A stretch of DNA of 64,000 nt from Ideonella oryzae (GTDB taxonomy: Bacteria; Pseudomonadota; Gammaproteobacteria; Burkholderiales; Burkholderiaceae_C). The notes beneath the pieces were generated by a model. The model saw nothing but the letters and a program-made list of their open reading frames with translations. It ran no database searches and was not told where the DNA came from. This document shows positions 54,119 to 61,823 of this stretch, one piece after another. The translations under genes were made by a program, and so were the position numbers. Where the stretch lies: the NCBI RefSeq assembly GCF_024055665.1, contig NZ_JAMXMC010000004.1:248001-312000 (forward strand). Direction: 5' to 3'. Positions within the stretch are counted from its first letter, which is position 1. Each line of letters starts with the position of its first letter.

Positions 54119-55570
54119 TCACCAGCCGATGTCCTGCAGCAGCGGCAAGGTCAGATCCTTGGGCGGCGTCACCCGGTAAACCGGCAGGTCGCTGTTGATC
54201 GCCGGCTCCATCAGCAGATTGCGGAAGGCGATGGTGTCGTAGTGGGACACCGACGAGCCCGACTGGTAGGGGTTGGGCGTGTACAGCAGCGCGCGCCCCT
54301 GGGCGTCGGCACCGGCGTACTGGTCCTTGTTGACATGCAGGATGCCCTTGACGTTGTCACTCATCCGCACATCACCTGTCAGCACGGCCTTCAGCTTGGC
54401 ACCGTCATCCAGGGTGATGCGCACCGAGGGGATGGTGATGGTGGCATCCGTACCGCTCATGCCGGCCGGCGGGCCACCCGCTGTGTTGTCCGCCACGATC
54501 ACCCCGACCGCGCCGGCATCCTGGGCGTTCTTCACCTTGATGGTGAAGGCACAGGTCCCGCGATCCACCAGCGCGATGCGCCCCGCCACCAGAGCCGCGT
54601 TGTCACCCGTCAGCGGGTTGCAGGCCAGGCCCGTCTTGCCATCGGCCTGGTCGATCACCCGCCCGATGGGGGCCTTGATGCGGGTGGCCAACGTCGGTCC
54701 GAAACTGGCCGCCCCAACCTGATAGGTGCCGACAATGGCCGGGTTCTCGGTGGACTTCACCAGCAGCTCGGGCGTACCCTTCTTGAGCACCGCCGGCACG
54801 GACGCGGTCACATTGGCGCCCACCCACACCAGATTGCGCGGATTGACGGCCGACGCCTTGCGCTCGGCATCGGTCATGTCGAGCCAGGTCTTGCCAGCGG
54901 TGTTGTCATACATCCACCGTTCCCATTGGGCCGGATAGGCATTGACGCCATCGCTGATGCGCGCACCGCTGCTGCCGCTGGTCAGCGCCTGGAAGCCCAG
55001 GCCGTGACCCACCTCGTGCATCAGCACGACCGCGAAGTTGACAGTGTTGGACGGCGCATTGCCATCCAGGCCCAGGTAGAAGCTGGTGCCATCCAGGCAG
55101 CCAGGCTGCCCCAGATTGACGTTGAAGTGGGAATTGATCTCCGGCTCGGTGCCCTCGTCCAGGTCCGCGCCCGCCAGGGTGTTGGCCAGCGCCGACGAGT
55201 ACCAGGTCCCCGGGTAGGGGGCATTGGGAAAGTCACGCCACACGCTGTTGGCGCCAGCCGACCCCAGCGTGGCGCTGGTGGAGCTGCAGGTCAACGCCGG
55301 CCAATCAGCATTGACCAGGATGTCCGGCCCGCCCTCAGGCAGGTGCTTGGCCCACTTCTTCGCAACATTGAGGTAGACGTTCATGCGCTGCGCGCCCAGC
55401 GTCGTGCCCTCGTTGCCACCCACCGGCGCCACAGGGGTGGTGTCGTTGAACCCCACGCCCGGCAGATCGGCATTGACGATCTTGATCTTGACGGCCTGAG
55501 CGCTGAATGCGCACCCCAGACTCAGGCCCAGCAGGGCCAGTGCCCGCTTGCGGTTGAACGGCTTATTCAA
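54119..55570 (-). CDS. Secreted leishmanolysin-like metalloprotease with inserted PA domain
   Basis: A 483-residue exported protein. The signal peptide (about 1-26) ends after SAQA. The zinc site begins with HEVGHGLGF at 185-193. No His follows at the classical metzincin spacing. Instead SHYD (His443) and LLMEP (Met454) near the C-terminus fit the third ligand and Met-turn of the M8 leishmanolysin type. A protease-associated (PA) domain (about 281-400, with RIALVDRGTCAFTIKVKNAQ) lies between these halves. Cys residues at 95, 158, 317 and 340 may form disulfides in the periplasm or outside. The start overlaps the upstream small gene by eight bases. Confidence 0.78.
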   Translation of the reverse strand: MNKPFNRKRALALLGLSLGCAFSAQAVKIKIVNADLPGVGFNDTTPVAPVGGNEGTTLGAQRMNVYLNVAKKWAKHLPEGGPDILVNADWPALTCSSTSATLGSAGANSVWRDFPNAPYPGTWYSSALANTLAGADLDEGTEPEINSHFNVNLGQPGCLDGTSFYLGLDGNAPSNTVNFAVVLMHEVGHGLGFQALTSGSSGARISDGVNAYPAQWERWMYDNTAGKTWLDMTDAERKASAVNPRNLVWVGANVTASVPAVLKKGTPELLVKSTENPAIVGTYQVGAASFGPTLATRIKAPIGRVIDQADGKTGLACNPLTGDNAALVAGRIALVDRGTCAFTIKVKNAQDAGAVGVIVADNTAGGPPAGMSGTDATITIPSVRITLDDGAKLKAVLTGDVRMSDNVKGILHVNKDQYAGADAQGRALLYTPNPYQSGSSVSHYDTIAFRNLLMEPAINSDLPVYRVTPPKDLTLPLLQDIGW

Positions 55571-55958
55571 TTTCTGCCCCCTGCGGTTGCGACTGCGTCA
55601 TCGGTGCGGCCATTGGGGCCTCATCCCCTTCGACGCACTCTTCGACCAGATGCCCTTGCGCGTCCTTGGCCACCCGCATGCTCGAGAGGTGCTCGGCACC
55701 CAGAGTCACGCCTCTGGCTGCAGGCGCCTTCAACGAGCGCAATGACTTGCCACCCGCAGCGCGCAGGGCGTTCGTTCCCGCCGCGGTCGCACCCAGCGCC
55801 TTGGCCTCATCGGGCGTCACGGCACGCCACTGTCCGGTGACCGGATCCTTGGCCACCCGCATGCCCTCGGCTTCGCCTTGGGCGGCCGCCGCAGCGGACA
55901 GCACCAGCAGGCAGACGCACAGCAAGGGCTTGGGCACCGCCAACATTTGAATTGACAT
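55563..55958 (-). CDS. Small secreted protein with two MRVAKD repeats
   Basis: A 131-residue protein of unknown function. The signal peptide (PKPLLCVCLLVLSAAAAAQ) ends near residue 27. The mature chain has two copies of a short repeat: GMRVAKDPVTGQWRAVTPDEA near 32-52 and SMRVAKDAQGHLVEECVEG near 93-111, linked by an Ala/Gly/Leu-rich stretch. It overlaps the protease gene by eight bases and precedes it on the same strand, so the two are probably made together. A role as inhibitor, chaperone or substrate of the protease is possible but unproven. A strong AGGAGGAG ribosome site precedes the ATG. Confidence 0.7.
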   Translation of the reverse strand: MSIQMLAVPKPLLCVCLLVLSAAAAAQGEAEGMRVAKDPVTGQWRAVTPDEAKALGATAAGTNALRAAGGKSLRSLKAPAARGVTLGAEHLSSMRVAKDAQGHLVEECVEGDEAPMAAPMTQSQPQGAEIE

Positions 55959-55962
55959 TCAG

Positions 55963-56004
55963 ACTCCTCCTAGAAACACCAGTGTCACCAAATGAGTCTA
56001 GGAG
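55963..56004 (-). promoter_or_regulatory. Hairpin able to hide the ribosome binding site of the repeat protein
   Basis: On the minus strand CTCCTAGA (56004-55997) pairs with TCTAGGAG (55974-55967) across a 22-base loop. The 3' arm contains AGGAG of the Shine-Dalgarno sequence; the ATG is eight bases further on. An RNA switch or thermometer-like control of the protease pair is possible. Confidence 0.5.
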
Positions 56005-56141
56005 CCACCTTCAGAGGCCTCAATGCCACACCCCCTCGTTTCGCCTCTCCGTTCTAGGGGGTCCGGATCCACTCACCGCGAAAACCCTGACCACCGAAAC
56101 GGCGGGCCGCACAGAGCCCCCTCGACTGCGGAGGAACTAAA

Positions 56142-56153
56142 CTGTCCGGACAG
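56142..56153. promoter_or_regulatory. Palindrome upstream of the BI-1 gene
   Basis: CTGTCCGGACAG is a perfect 12-base palindrome 56 bases before the ATG of the BI-1 family gene. It looks like a small operator, but no known regulator is assigned. Confidence 0.35.
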
Positions 56154-56208
56154 GGTCCACCTGTGACGGCTGGTTTCGGCCGCTTCTCATTCCACCATCG
56201 GAGGTTTC

Positions 56209-56904
56209 ATGAACGAAGGCCTGCAAACCTATACCGGCTATGCCGGCACAGGCTCGCTGGCGTCGCAGCGCCAGCGGGTGTTGCGCAACACCTATTGGCT
56301 GCTGGCGGTGTCGCTGGTCCCCACCGTGTTGGGCGCTTGGTTGGGCGTGGCCACAGGCATCGTGACGGCCATGTCGCCGGTGCTCAGCCTGGTCGTGTTC
56401 CTGGGCGGTAGCTTCGGTTTGATGTTCGCCATCGAGAAGACCAAGAACAGCGCCGCGGGTGTGGGCTTCCTGCTGGCCTTCACCTTCTTCATGGGCCTGA
56501 TGCTGTCGCGACTGCTGGCCTTCGTGCTCGGCTTCTCGAACGGTGCTTCGCTGATCATGACCGCCTTTGGCGGCACGGCCCTGGTCTTCCTGGGCATGGC
56601 CACACTGGCCAGCACCATCAAGCGCGACCTGTCCGGCATGGGCAAGTTCCTGATGGTGGGCGCACTGATCATCCTGGCCGCGGGCATCATCAACGTGTTC
56701 CTGCAGTCCAGCGCCCTGATGCTGACCCTGTCGGTGCTGTGCATCGCGGTGTTCTCGGCCTTCATGGTCTTCGACATCAAGCGCGTGATCGACGGCGGTG
56801 AGACGAACTACATCACCGCCACGCTGGCCATCTACCTGGACCTGTACAACATCTTCCAGAACCTGCTGATGCTGCTGGGCATCTTCGGCGGCGACCGGGA
56901 ATGA
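56209..56904 (+). CDS. Bax inhibitor-1 (BI-1/YccA) family membrane protein
   Basis: A 231-residue inner-membrane protein with seven hydrophobic segments. The C-terminal FMVFDIKRVIDGGETNYITATLAIYLDLYNIF-type region (about 185-215) has the two Asp of the BI-1 proton/calcium sensing pair; the N-terminus is LRNTYWLLAVSLVPTVLGAW. E. coli YccA is an FtsH substrate and modulates FtsH. ftsH is present elsewhere in this window but not adjacent. GGAGG lies five bases before ATG. Confidence 0.88.
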   Translation: MNEGLQTYTGYAGTGSLASQRQRVLRNTYWLLAVSLVPTVLGAWLGVATGIVTAMSPVLSLVVFLGGSFGLMFAIEKTKNSAAGVGFLLAFTFFMGLMLSRLLAFVLGFSNGASLIMTAFGGTALVFLGMATLASTIKRDLSGMGKFLMVGALIILAAGIINVFLQSSALMLTLSVLCIAVFSAFMVFDIKRVIDGGETNYITATLAIYLDLYNIFQNLLMLLGIFGGDRE

Positions 56905-56924
56905 CACTCCCAGGCTGATACAGA

Positions 56925-56948
56925 AAAGGGGCTCCGAGGAGCCCCTTT
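56925..56948. terminator. Bidirectional intrinsic terminator
   Basis: AAAGGGGCTC (56925-56934) pairs with GAGCCCCTTT (56939-56948) around CGAG. It lies between the convergent BI-1 and rlmD genes, with A/T runs on both sides that suit termination in both directions. Confidence 0.85.
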
Positions 56949-56972
56949 CTCATGCGCAGCCCGCGGGCCCGG

Positions 56973-58328
56973 TCACGCCGAAGCGAGTTCGAACACGGCC
57001 ATGCTCTCCACATGGGCGGTGTGGGGAAACATGTTCACGGCCCCGGCTGCCACGCAGCGGTAGCCCGCCACATGCACCAGCAGCCCCGCGTCGCGCGCCA
57101 GGGTGGCCGGATTGCAGCTGACATAGACGATGCGCTGCGGCGGTGCCCAGTCAGGGCGCGGTGCGGACTGCAGGTCGGCCAGCGCCTTGACCAGGGCGAA
57201 GGCACCCTCCCGCGGCGGATCCACCAGCCACTTGTCGGCCCGCCCGAACGCCACCAGATCGTCCGGCGTGATCTCGAAGAGGTTGCGCGCCTCGAAGGCG
57301 GTCTGGCCTGACAGGCCGTTGCGCTGCGCATTCTGGCGGGAGCGCTGCACCAGGGCCTCGCTGCCCTCCACGCCCAACACCTCCCGCGCACGGGTGGCAA
57401 TCGGCAGGGTGAAGTTGCCCAGGCCGCAAAACCAGTCGATGACCCGCTGATCCGGCCGTGCGTCCAGCAAGCGCAGCGCCCGCCCCACCAGCACGGTGTT
57501 GATCTGGTGGTTGACCTGCGTGAAGTCGGTCGGCTTGAACGGCATGCGCAGACCAAACTCGGGCAGGCTGTAGCCCAGCTCGGGGCCGTCGGCATCCAGC
57601 AGATGCACGGTGTCCGGCCCCTTGGGCTGCAGCCACCATTGCACGCCTTGCTCGGCTGCGAAAGCCCGCAGAAGCGCTTGATCACCCTCAGACAGAGGCT
57701 CAAGGTGCCGCAGCACCAGCGCCGTCACGCCGTCGCCAATGGCCAGCTCAATCTGGGGCAGCGTGTCCCGCGCTTGCATCCGCCCGATGAGCCCGCGCAG
57801 CGGCACCAGCATGGCGCTCACATGCGGCGGCAGCACGGGGCAGACACTCATGTCCGCCACGTAGCGCGACTTGCGCTCGTGGAAGCCCACCAGCACCGTC
57901 TCCTTGCGGGCCACATAGCGCACCGACAGGCGGGCGCGGAAGCGGTAACCCCAGGTGGGGCCCTCGATGGGGCGCAGCACACGCTCGGGCTTGACCTTGC
58001 CCAGGTGGGCCAGGTTGTCCTCCAGCACGCGCTGCTTGATCGCCACCTGGGACGAGGCCTCCAGGTGCTGCATCTTGCAGCCCCCGCAGGCGCCAGCATG
58101 CAGGCCGAAATGGGGGCAACCCGGGCGCACCCGCTGGGCACTCTCATGGCGCAGCGCCACGTAGCTGGCCTGCTCCCACTGGTTCTTGCGCTTGCCGACC
58201 TGGACCTGAACTTCCTCGCCGGGCAGCGCGCCCTCGACAAAGACGACCTTGCCCTCGCTGTTGTGGGCGACCCCTTGGGCCTCCATGTCCAGCGACTCGA
58301 TCTTCAGCCATTCATCCTTCTGTGTCAT
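56973..58328 (-). CDS. rlmD: 23S rRNA (uracil-1939-C5)-methyltransferase
   Basis: RumA/RlmD SAM-dependent methyltransferase with an iron-sulfur cluster. From ATG 58328 it has 451 residues: a TRAM domain (about 8-62), Fe-S cysteines in [17 protein letters not shown] and SVCPVLPP, the SAM motif [16 protein letters not shown] and the nucleophile Cys in [13 protein letters not shown]. The frame extends 27 residues further upstream, across the nlpD terminator and without homology, so the shorter start is used. Confidence 0.95.
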   Translation of the reverse strand: MTQKDEWLKIESLDMEAQGVAHNSEGKVVFVEGALPGEEVQVQVGKRKNQWEQASYVALRHESAQRVRPGCPHFGLHAGACGGCKMQHLEASSQVAIKQRVLEDNLAHLGKVKPERVLRPIEGPTWGYRFRARLSVRYVARKETVLVGFHERKSRYVADMSVCPVLPPHVSAMLVPLRGLIGRMQARDTLPQIELAIGDGVTALVLRHLEPLSEGDQALLRAFAAEQGVQWWLQPKGPDTVHLLDADGPELGYSLPEFGLRMPFKPTDFTQVNHQINTVLVGRALRLLDARPDQRVIDWFCGLGNFTLPIATRAREVLGVEGSEALVQRSRQNAQRNGLSGQTAFEARNLFEITPDDLVAFGRADKWLVDPPREGAFALVKALADLQSAPRPDWAPPQRIVYVSCNPATLARDAGLLVHVAGYRCVAAGAVNMFPHTAHVESMAVFELASA

Positions 58329-58369
58329 GCCCTGCATTATCCCGGTGCCGGCCTCACCGGCCCTCCAAC

Positions 58370-58396
58370 AAAAACGGCCGCCCAAAGGCGGCCGTT
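58370..58396 (-). terminator. Intrinsic terminator of the surE-pcm-nlpD operon
   Basis: On the minus strand AACGGCCGCC (58396-58387) and GGCGGCCGTT (58382-58373) form a perfect ten-base stem with a four-base loop, followed by TTTTT-G-TT. It lies 17 bases after the nlpD stop. Confidence 0.85.
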
Positions 58397-58413
58397 GAAC
58401 AGGCGGCATGCGC

Positions 58414-59277
58414 TCAGCGCGACGGCAGCAGCTTGGCCGGATCGAGCGGCTTGCCCTGCTTGCGGATCTCGAAGTGCAGCTGCACCTTGTCCGAATCGCT
58501 GGCCCCCATCTCGGCGATCTTCTGGCCCTTGCGCACCGTCTGGTCTTCCTTGACCAGCAGTGTCTGGTTGTGCGCGTAGGCGCTGAGGTAGTTGGCGTTG
58601 TGCTTCACGATGATCAGGTTGCCATAGCCCCTGAGCGTGTTGCCTGCATAGACCACGCGACCATCGGCTGCGGCATAGACCGGATCACCGGCCTTGCCGC
58701 CGATCGACAGGCCCTTGCTGCGGCTCTCGTCAAAACCGCCAATCACCGGACCGCCGGCAGGCCAGCCCCAGGGGATGTCATCGTCTGCCTCCTTGGCCGC
58801 CACGGGGGCAGGGGCCGACGCCGACGACGCTGCGTTGCCACCGGCCGAAGCGGCCGCGGACGCAGCCGACGCAGGCTTGCTGCCATCCAGAGGCTTGGTC
58901 TCGACCTTGGCCGGAGCCAGAGGCTTGGCCGAAGCCACACCCGGTTCGGAGCCTGGCGGGACCACCCGCAACACCTGACCCACCTCGATCACGTTCGGGT
59001 TGTCGATGTTGTTCCACTTGGCCAGATCACGCCAGGCCTGGCCGGTCTCAAGCGCGATGCGCATCAGCGTGTCACCGGGCTTGACGATGTAGGTGCCCGG
59101 CTTGGCTTCCACCGGGGCCACGGGCTTGGCGGCCTCGGCGGACGCATGCGCAGCCGTGCGGCTCGCGGAGCGGTCCTCAACCGGGGCCTGGTACTTGGGG
59201 GAGGCGCAACCGGCCAGAACGGCCAGCAGCAGCAGGCCGGCTGGAGCTGTCCAGCGGTACCCACGGAACAAAGTCAT
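58414..59277 (-). CDS. nlpD: NlpD-like lipoprotein, LysM and degenerate M23 domains
   Basis: Envelope lipoprotein that activates amidases during cell division. The 287 residues show a lipobox LAGC (Cys24), a LysM domain (about 61-106: [17 protein letters not shown]), an Ala/Pro/Ser linker and a C-terminal LytM domain. The LytM zinc ligands are changed: [11 protein letters not shown] replaces the HxGxD pattern, and VQLHFEIR has Gln where the first His of HxH belongs. As in E. coli NlpD it is therefore probably not a hydrolase itself. It follows pcm by 21 bases. Confidence 0.93.
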   Translation of the reverse strand: MTLFRGYRWTAPAGLLLLAVLAGCASPKYQAPVEDRSASRTAAHASAEAAKPVAPVEAKPGTYIVKPGDTLMRIALETGQAWRDLAKWNNIDNPNVIEVGQVLRVVPPGSEPGVASAKPLAPAKVETKPLDGSKPASAASAAASAGGNAASSASAPAPVAAKEADDDIPWGWPAGGPVIGGFDESRSKGLSIGGKAGDPVYAAADGRVVYAGNTLRGYGNLIIVKHNANYLSAYAHNQTLLVKEDQTVRKGQKIAEMGASDSDKVQLHFEIRKQGKPLDPAKLLPSR

Positions 59278-59298
59278 GGTGTGTGCTTTTCCCTGAGG

Positions 59299-60123
59299 TC
59301 AACAGACCCCGGATTTTAAGGGGACGAACTGAACCATCTCGCCAACGGCGCGATGGAAGCCCTGTTCGGTGCGGTCGATGACCACCAGCACCTGCCCTCG
59401 CCCATCGGGCGACCTGGCTGGTGCCACCAGTCGCCCACCGACCGCCAACTGTGCCAGCCAGGCTGACGGGACGTCATCGCCCCCGGCGGCAGACACGATA
59501 CTGTCATAGGGTGCCCTGGGCGGATGCCCCAGCATGCCATCGCCATAGAGCAGCTGGATGTGCATGGCGGGTTGCCGGGCCAGTTGGCGCCGGGCCAGCT
59601 CATGCAAGGGTTGCAGGCGCTCGATGGAAATCACCTGCCGGGCCACCTGGGCCAGCAGGGCCGCCTGGTAACCGCAGCCGGTCCCGATCTCCAGCACCTT
59701 GCCCAGGTGTCCGTGCCGACGCGCGTTGGGCCCCAGGAACAGCCATTCCATCATCCGCGCCACCACGGAAGGCTTGGAAATGGTCTGCCCCAGCCCGATG
59801 GGCAGACTGGTGTCCTCATAAGCCTGCGCAGCGAGTGCCGAGTCGACGAAGTGGTGCCGCTGCACCGCCAGCATCGCCTGAAGCACCGGCTCGCAATGGA
59901 CACCATCCTGCCGCAGGCGCTCCACCATGCGCCGCTGCATGGCGGGCGTGTCCAGCCCCAGTCCGGAGGCCGGCGTCAGCCGCCGCGCGTCGCGGGCGGC
60001 TTCGGCCAGCAGGCGCTGGGGCCGCAGGGGCTCCGGCGGCCCCTTGGCGGCAGTCGCACGCGCCACAGCCACCGGCTTCAATGCCGCCGGGAAACGCCCC
60101 TTGGGGCGGGAATCGGCCGTCAC
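59299..60123 (-). CDS. pcm: Protein-L-isoaspartate O-methyltransferase
   Basis: Repairs isoaspartyl damage in proteins using SAM. From GTG 60123, overlapping the surE stop in GTGA, it has 274 residues. The catalytic part has [35 protein letters not shown] (SAM site) and the C-terminal [21 protein letters not shown]. The N-terminus is about 60 residues longer than in E. coli Pcm (208 residues) and is basic and Pro/Ala-rich. Met62 in [17 protein letters not shown] marks the usual domain start. Confidence 0.92.
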   Translation of the reverse strand: MTADSRPKGRFPAALKPVAVARATAAKGPPEPLRPQRLLAEAARDARRLTPASGLGLDTPAMQRRMVERLRQDGVHCEPVLQAMLAVQRHHFVDSALAAQAYEDTSLPIGLGQTISKPSVVARMMEWLFLGPNARRHGHLGKVLEIGTGCGYQAALLAQVARQVISIERLQPLHELARRQLARQPAMHIQLLYGDGMLGHPPRAPYDSIVSAAGGDDVPSAWLAQLAVGGRLVAPARSPDGRGQVLVVIDRTEQGFHRAVGEMVQFVPLKSGVC

Positions 60124-60899
60124 GGCCCCTCCGCCCGCGGCCAGCGTTGCTGCCAGGTGGACAGCATGGCGTGATCGGTGAGGTCCACCTGCAGCGGCGT
60201 GATGGAGACCCGCCCCTGCGCCACCGCGTGGAAGTCGGTCCCCTCACCCGCCTCACGCGCATCGCCGGCCGGACCGATCCAGTAGATCGGCTCACCGCGG
60301 GGGTTGGTCTGGGCAATGACCGGCGAGCTGGCGTGCCGACGTCCCAGCCGGGTGGTGGACCAGGGCAGTTGGTCTGCATCGGGCCGGTTCGGGATGTTCA
60401 CATTCAGGAGCCAGGGCCTGCTCTCGCCGCCCTGGACGAGCAGCGGCAGGACCGACTCGACCACCCGACGGGCCGTGCGGGCGGCCGCGTCCAGATGGAT
60501 CCATCCCTTCTCTGCCTGGCTGAAGGCGATGGCCGGCACGCCGAACAGAAAGCCTTCCATGGCTGCCGCCACCGTGCCGGAATACAGGGTGTCATCGCCC
60601 ATGTTCGCCCCCTGGTTGATGCCGGAGAGCACCAGATCGGGCCGTTCAGGCAGCAGGCCCGTCAGGGCAATGTGCACGCTGTCCGAAGGCGTGCCGTTGA
60701 CGTAGCGGAACCCTTTCTGCGCGGGCGACTGGGCCTCGTAGACCGACAGCGGACGGTGCAGGCTGAGCGAATTGGAGGTGCCACTGGCATTCTGCTCCGG
60801 CGCGATCACGTCGATCTGCCCGAGCCCCTCGCAAGCCTGCACCAGCGCCGCCAGCCCGGGTGCCAGATAACCATCGTCGTTGGCGATCAGGATTCTCAT
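60120..60899 (-). CDS. surE: 5'/3'-nucleotidase SurE
   Basis: Metal-dependent nucleoside monophosphatase linked to stationary-phase survival. The 259 residues contain the metal-site motif [15 protein letters not shown] at the start, [37 protein letters not shown] and INIP-like NVNIPN. ATG at 60899 gives the family N-terminus; the frame reads 19 residues further back without support. First gene of surE-pcm-nlpD. Confidence 0.95.
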   Translation of the reverse strand: MRILIANDDGYLAPGLAALVQACEGLGQIDVIAPEQNASGTSNSLSLHRPLSVYEAQSPAQKGFRYVNGTPSDSVHIALTGLLPERPDLVLSGINQGANMGDDTLYSGTVAAAMEGFLFGVPAIAFSQAEKGWIHLDAAARTARRVVESVLPLLVQGGESRPWLLNVNIPNRPDADQLPWSTTRLGRRHASSPVIAQTNPRGEPIYWIGPAGDAREAGEGTDFHAVAQGRVSITPLQVDLTDHAMLSTWQQRWPRAEGP

Positions 60900-61046
60900 G
60901 CGGGCGGATTGTAGGCAGGCCCTCAGGCGGTCCGGCACGAAATCTGCTGATCCCACGAACGGGAGCTCCTGCGGTGGCAGATTGAACTGCTAGCATGGGC
61001 GGGTGTGAGGTTTTTCCTCTGGTGCTGAGGTTGTAAAGGTCGTTCC

Positions 61047-61805
61047 ATGTCAGTGAAGGTGTTGATCCTCGAAGACAACCCGGTCGCACGGGAATTTCTC
61101 TCTCGCGTGCTCAGGGAGAGCTTCAGCGACCCCATCACCATCACCGAAGCCGGTGACCTCGAAACGGCCCGCGCCCAGATTGCCCTGACGGGCCCTGGCG
61201 GCCTGCACGGCACCGACCCGTTCAAGCTGATGCTGCTGGACCTGGAGTTGCCGGACGGCAACGGGCTGGAGTTGCTCGACGAGCTGCGCCAGTACCCCGC
61301 CACCAAGGTGGTCACCACGCTCTATTCGGACGACGAGCATCTTTTCCCCGCCTTGCAGTGCGGGGCGGACGGCTACCTGCTCAAGGAAGACCGATTCGAG
61401 GTGCTGGTGGACGAGTTGCGCAAGATCGTGCTGGGCCAGCCCCCGCTGTCCCCTGCAATCGCCCGCCGCCTGCTGACCCACTTCCGCCTGGGCAGCGGCC
61501 CGGCGCCGACAGAGCCACCAGCTGCCGCTCCCACGGTGTCCTTCAGCGCCAACGTGCCCAGCAGCAGCACGGCCGGCAAGGCGCCCGTGCCGATCGAGCG
61601 CCAGGTCGAAATGCCCCACCTGACCCCGCGGGAGATCGAGGTGCTCACCTACCTGAGCAAGGGTTTCACGATCAAGGAAATCGCCAACCTGATGGGCATC
61701 AAGTGGTTCACCGTCAACGACCACATCAAGTCCATCTACCGCAAGCTCAACGTCTCCAGCCGAGCCGAGGCAGCCGTGCTGGCCAGCAAGCAAGGCCTGG
61801 TCTGA
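61047..61805 (+). CDS. LuxR/NarL-type response regulator
   Basis: A 252-residue two-component regulator. The receiver domain (1-125) has the acidic pair ED at 9-10, phospho-acceptor Asp65 in LMLLDLELPDG and the Lys of GYLLKED. A long Ala/Pro/Ser linker (about 150-188) joins it to a LuxR HTH (LTPREIEVLTYLSKGFTIKE, recognition helix near VNDHIKSIYRKL). It is followed 18 bases later by a histidine kinase gene. Targets are unknown. Confidence 0.92.
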   Translation: MSVKVLILEDNPVAREFLSRVLRESFSDPITITEAGDLETARAQIALTGPGGLHGTDPFKLMLLDLELPDGNGLELLDELRQYPATKVVTTLYSDDEHLFPALQCGADGYLLKEDRFEVLVDELRKIVLGQPPLSPAIARRLLTHFRLGSGPAPTEPPAAAPTVSFSANVPSSSTAGKAPVPIERQVEMPHLTPREIEVLTYLSKGFTIKEIANLMGIKWFTVNDHIKSIYRKLNVSSRAEAAVLASKQGLV

Positions 61806-61823
61806 CCGGGACCGGGCCTTTCC

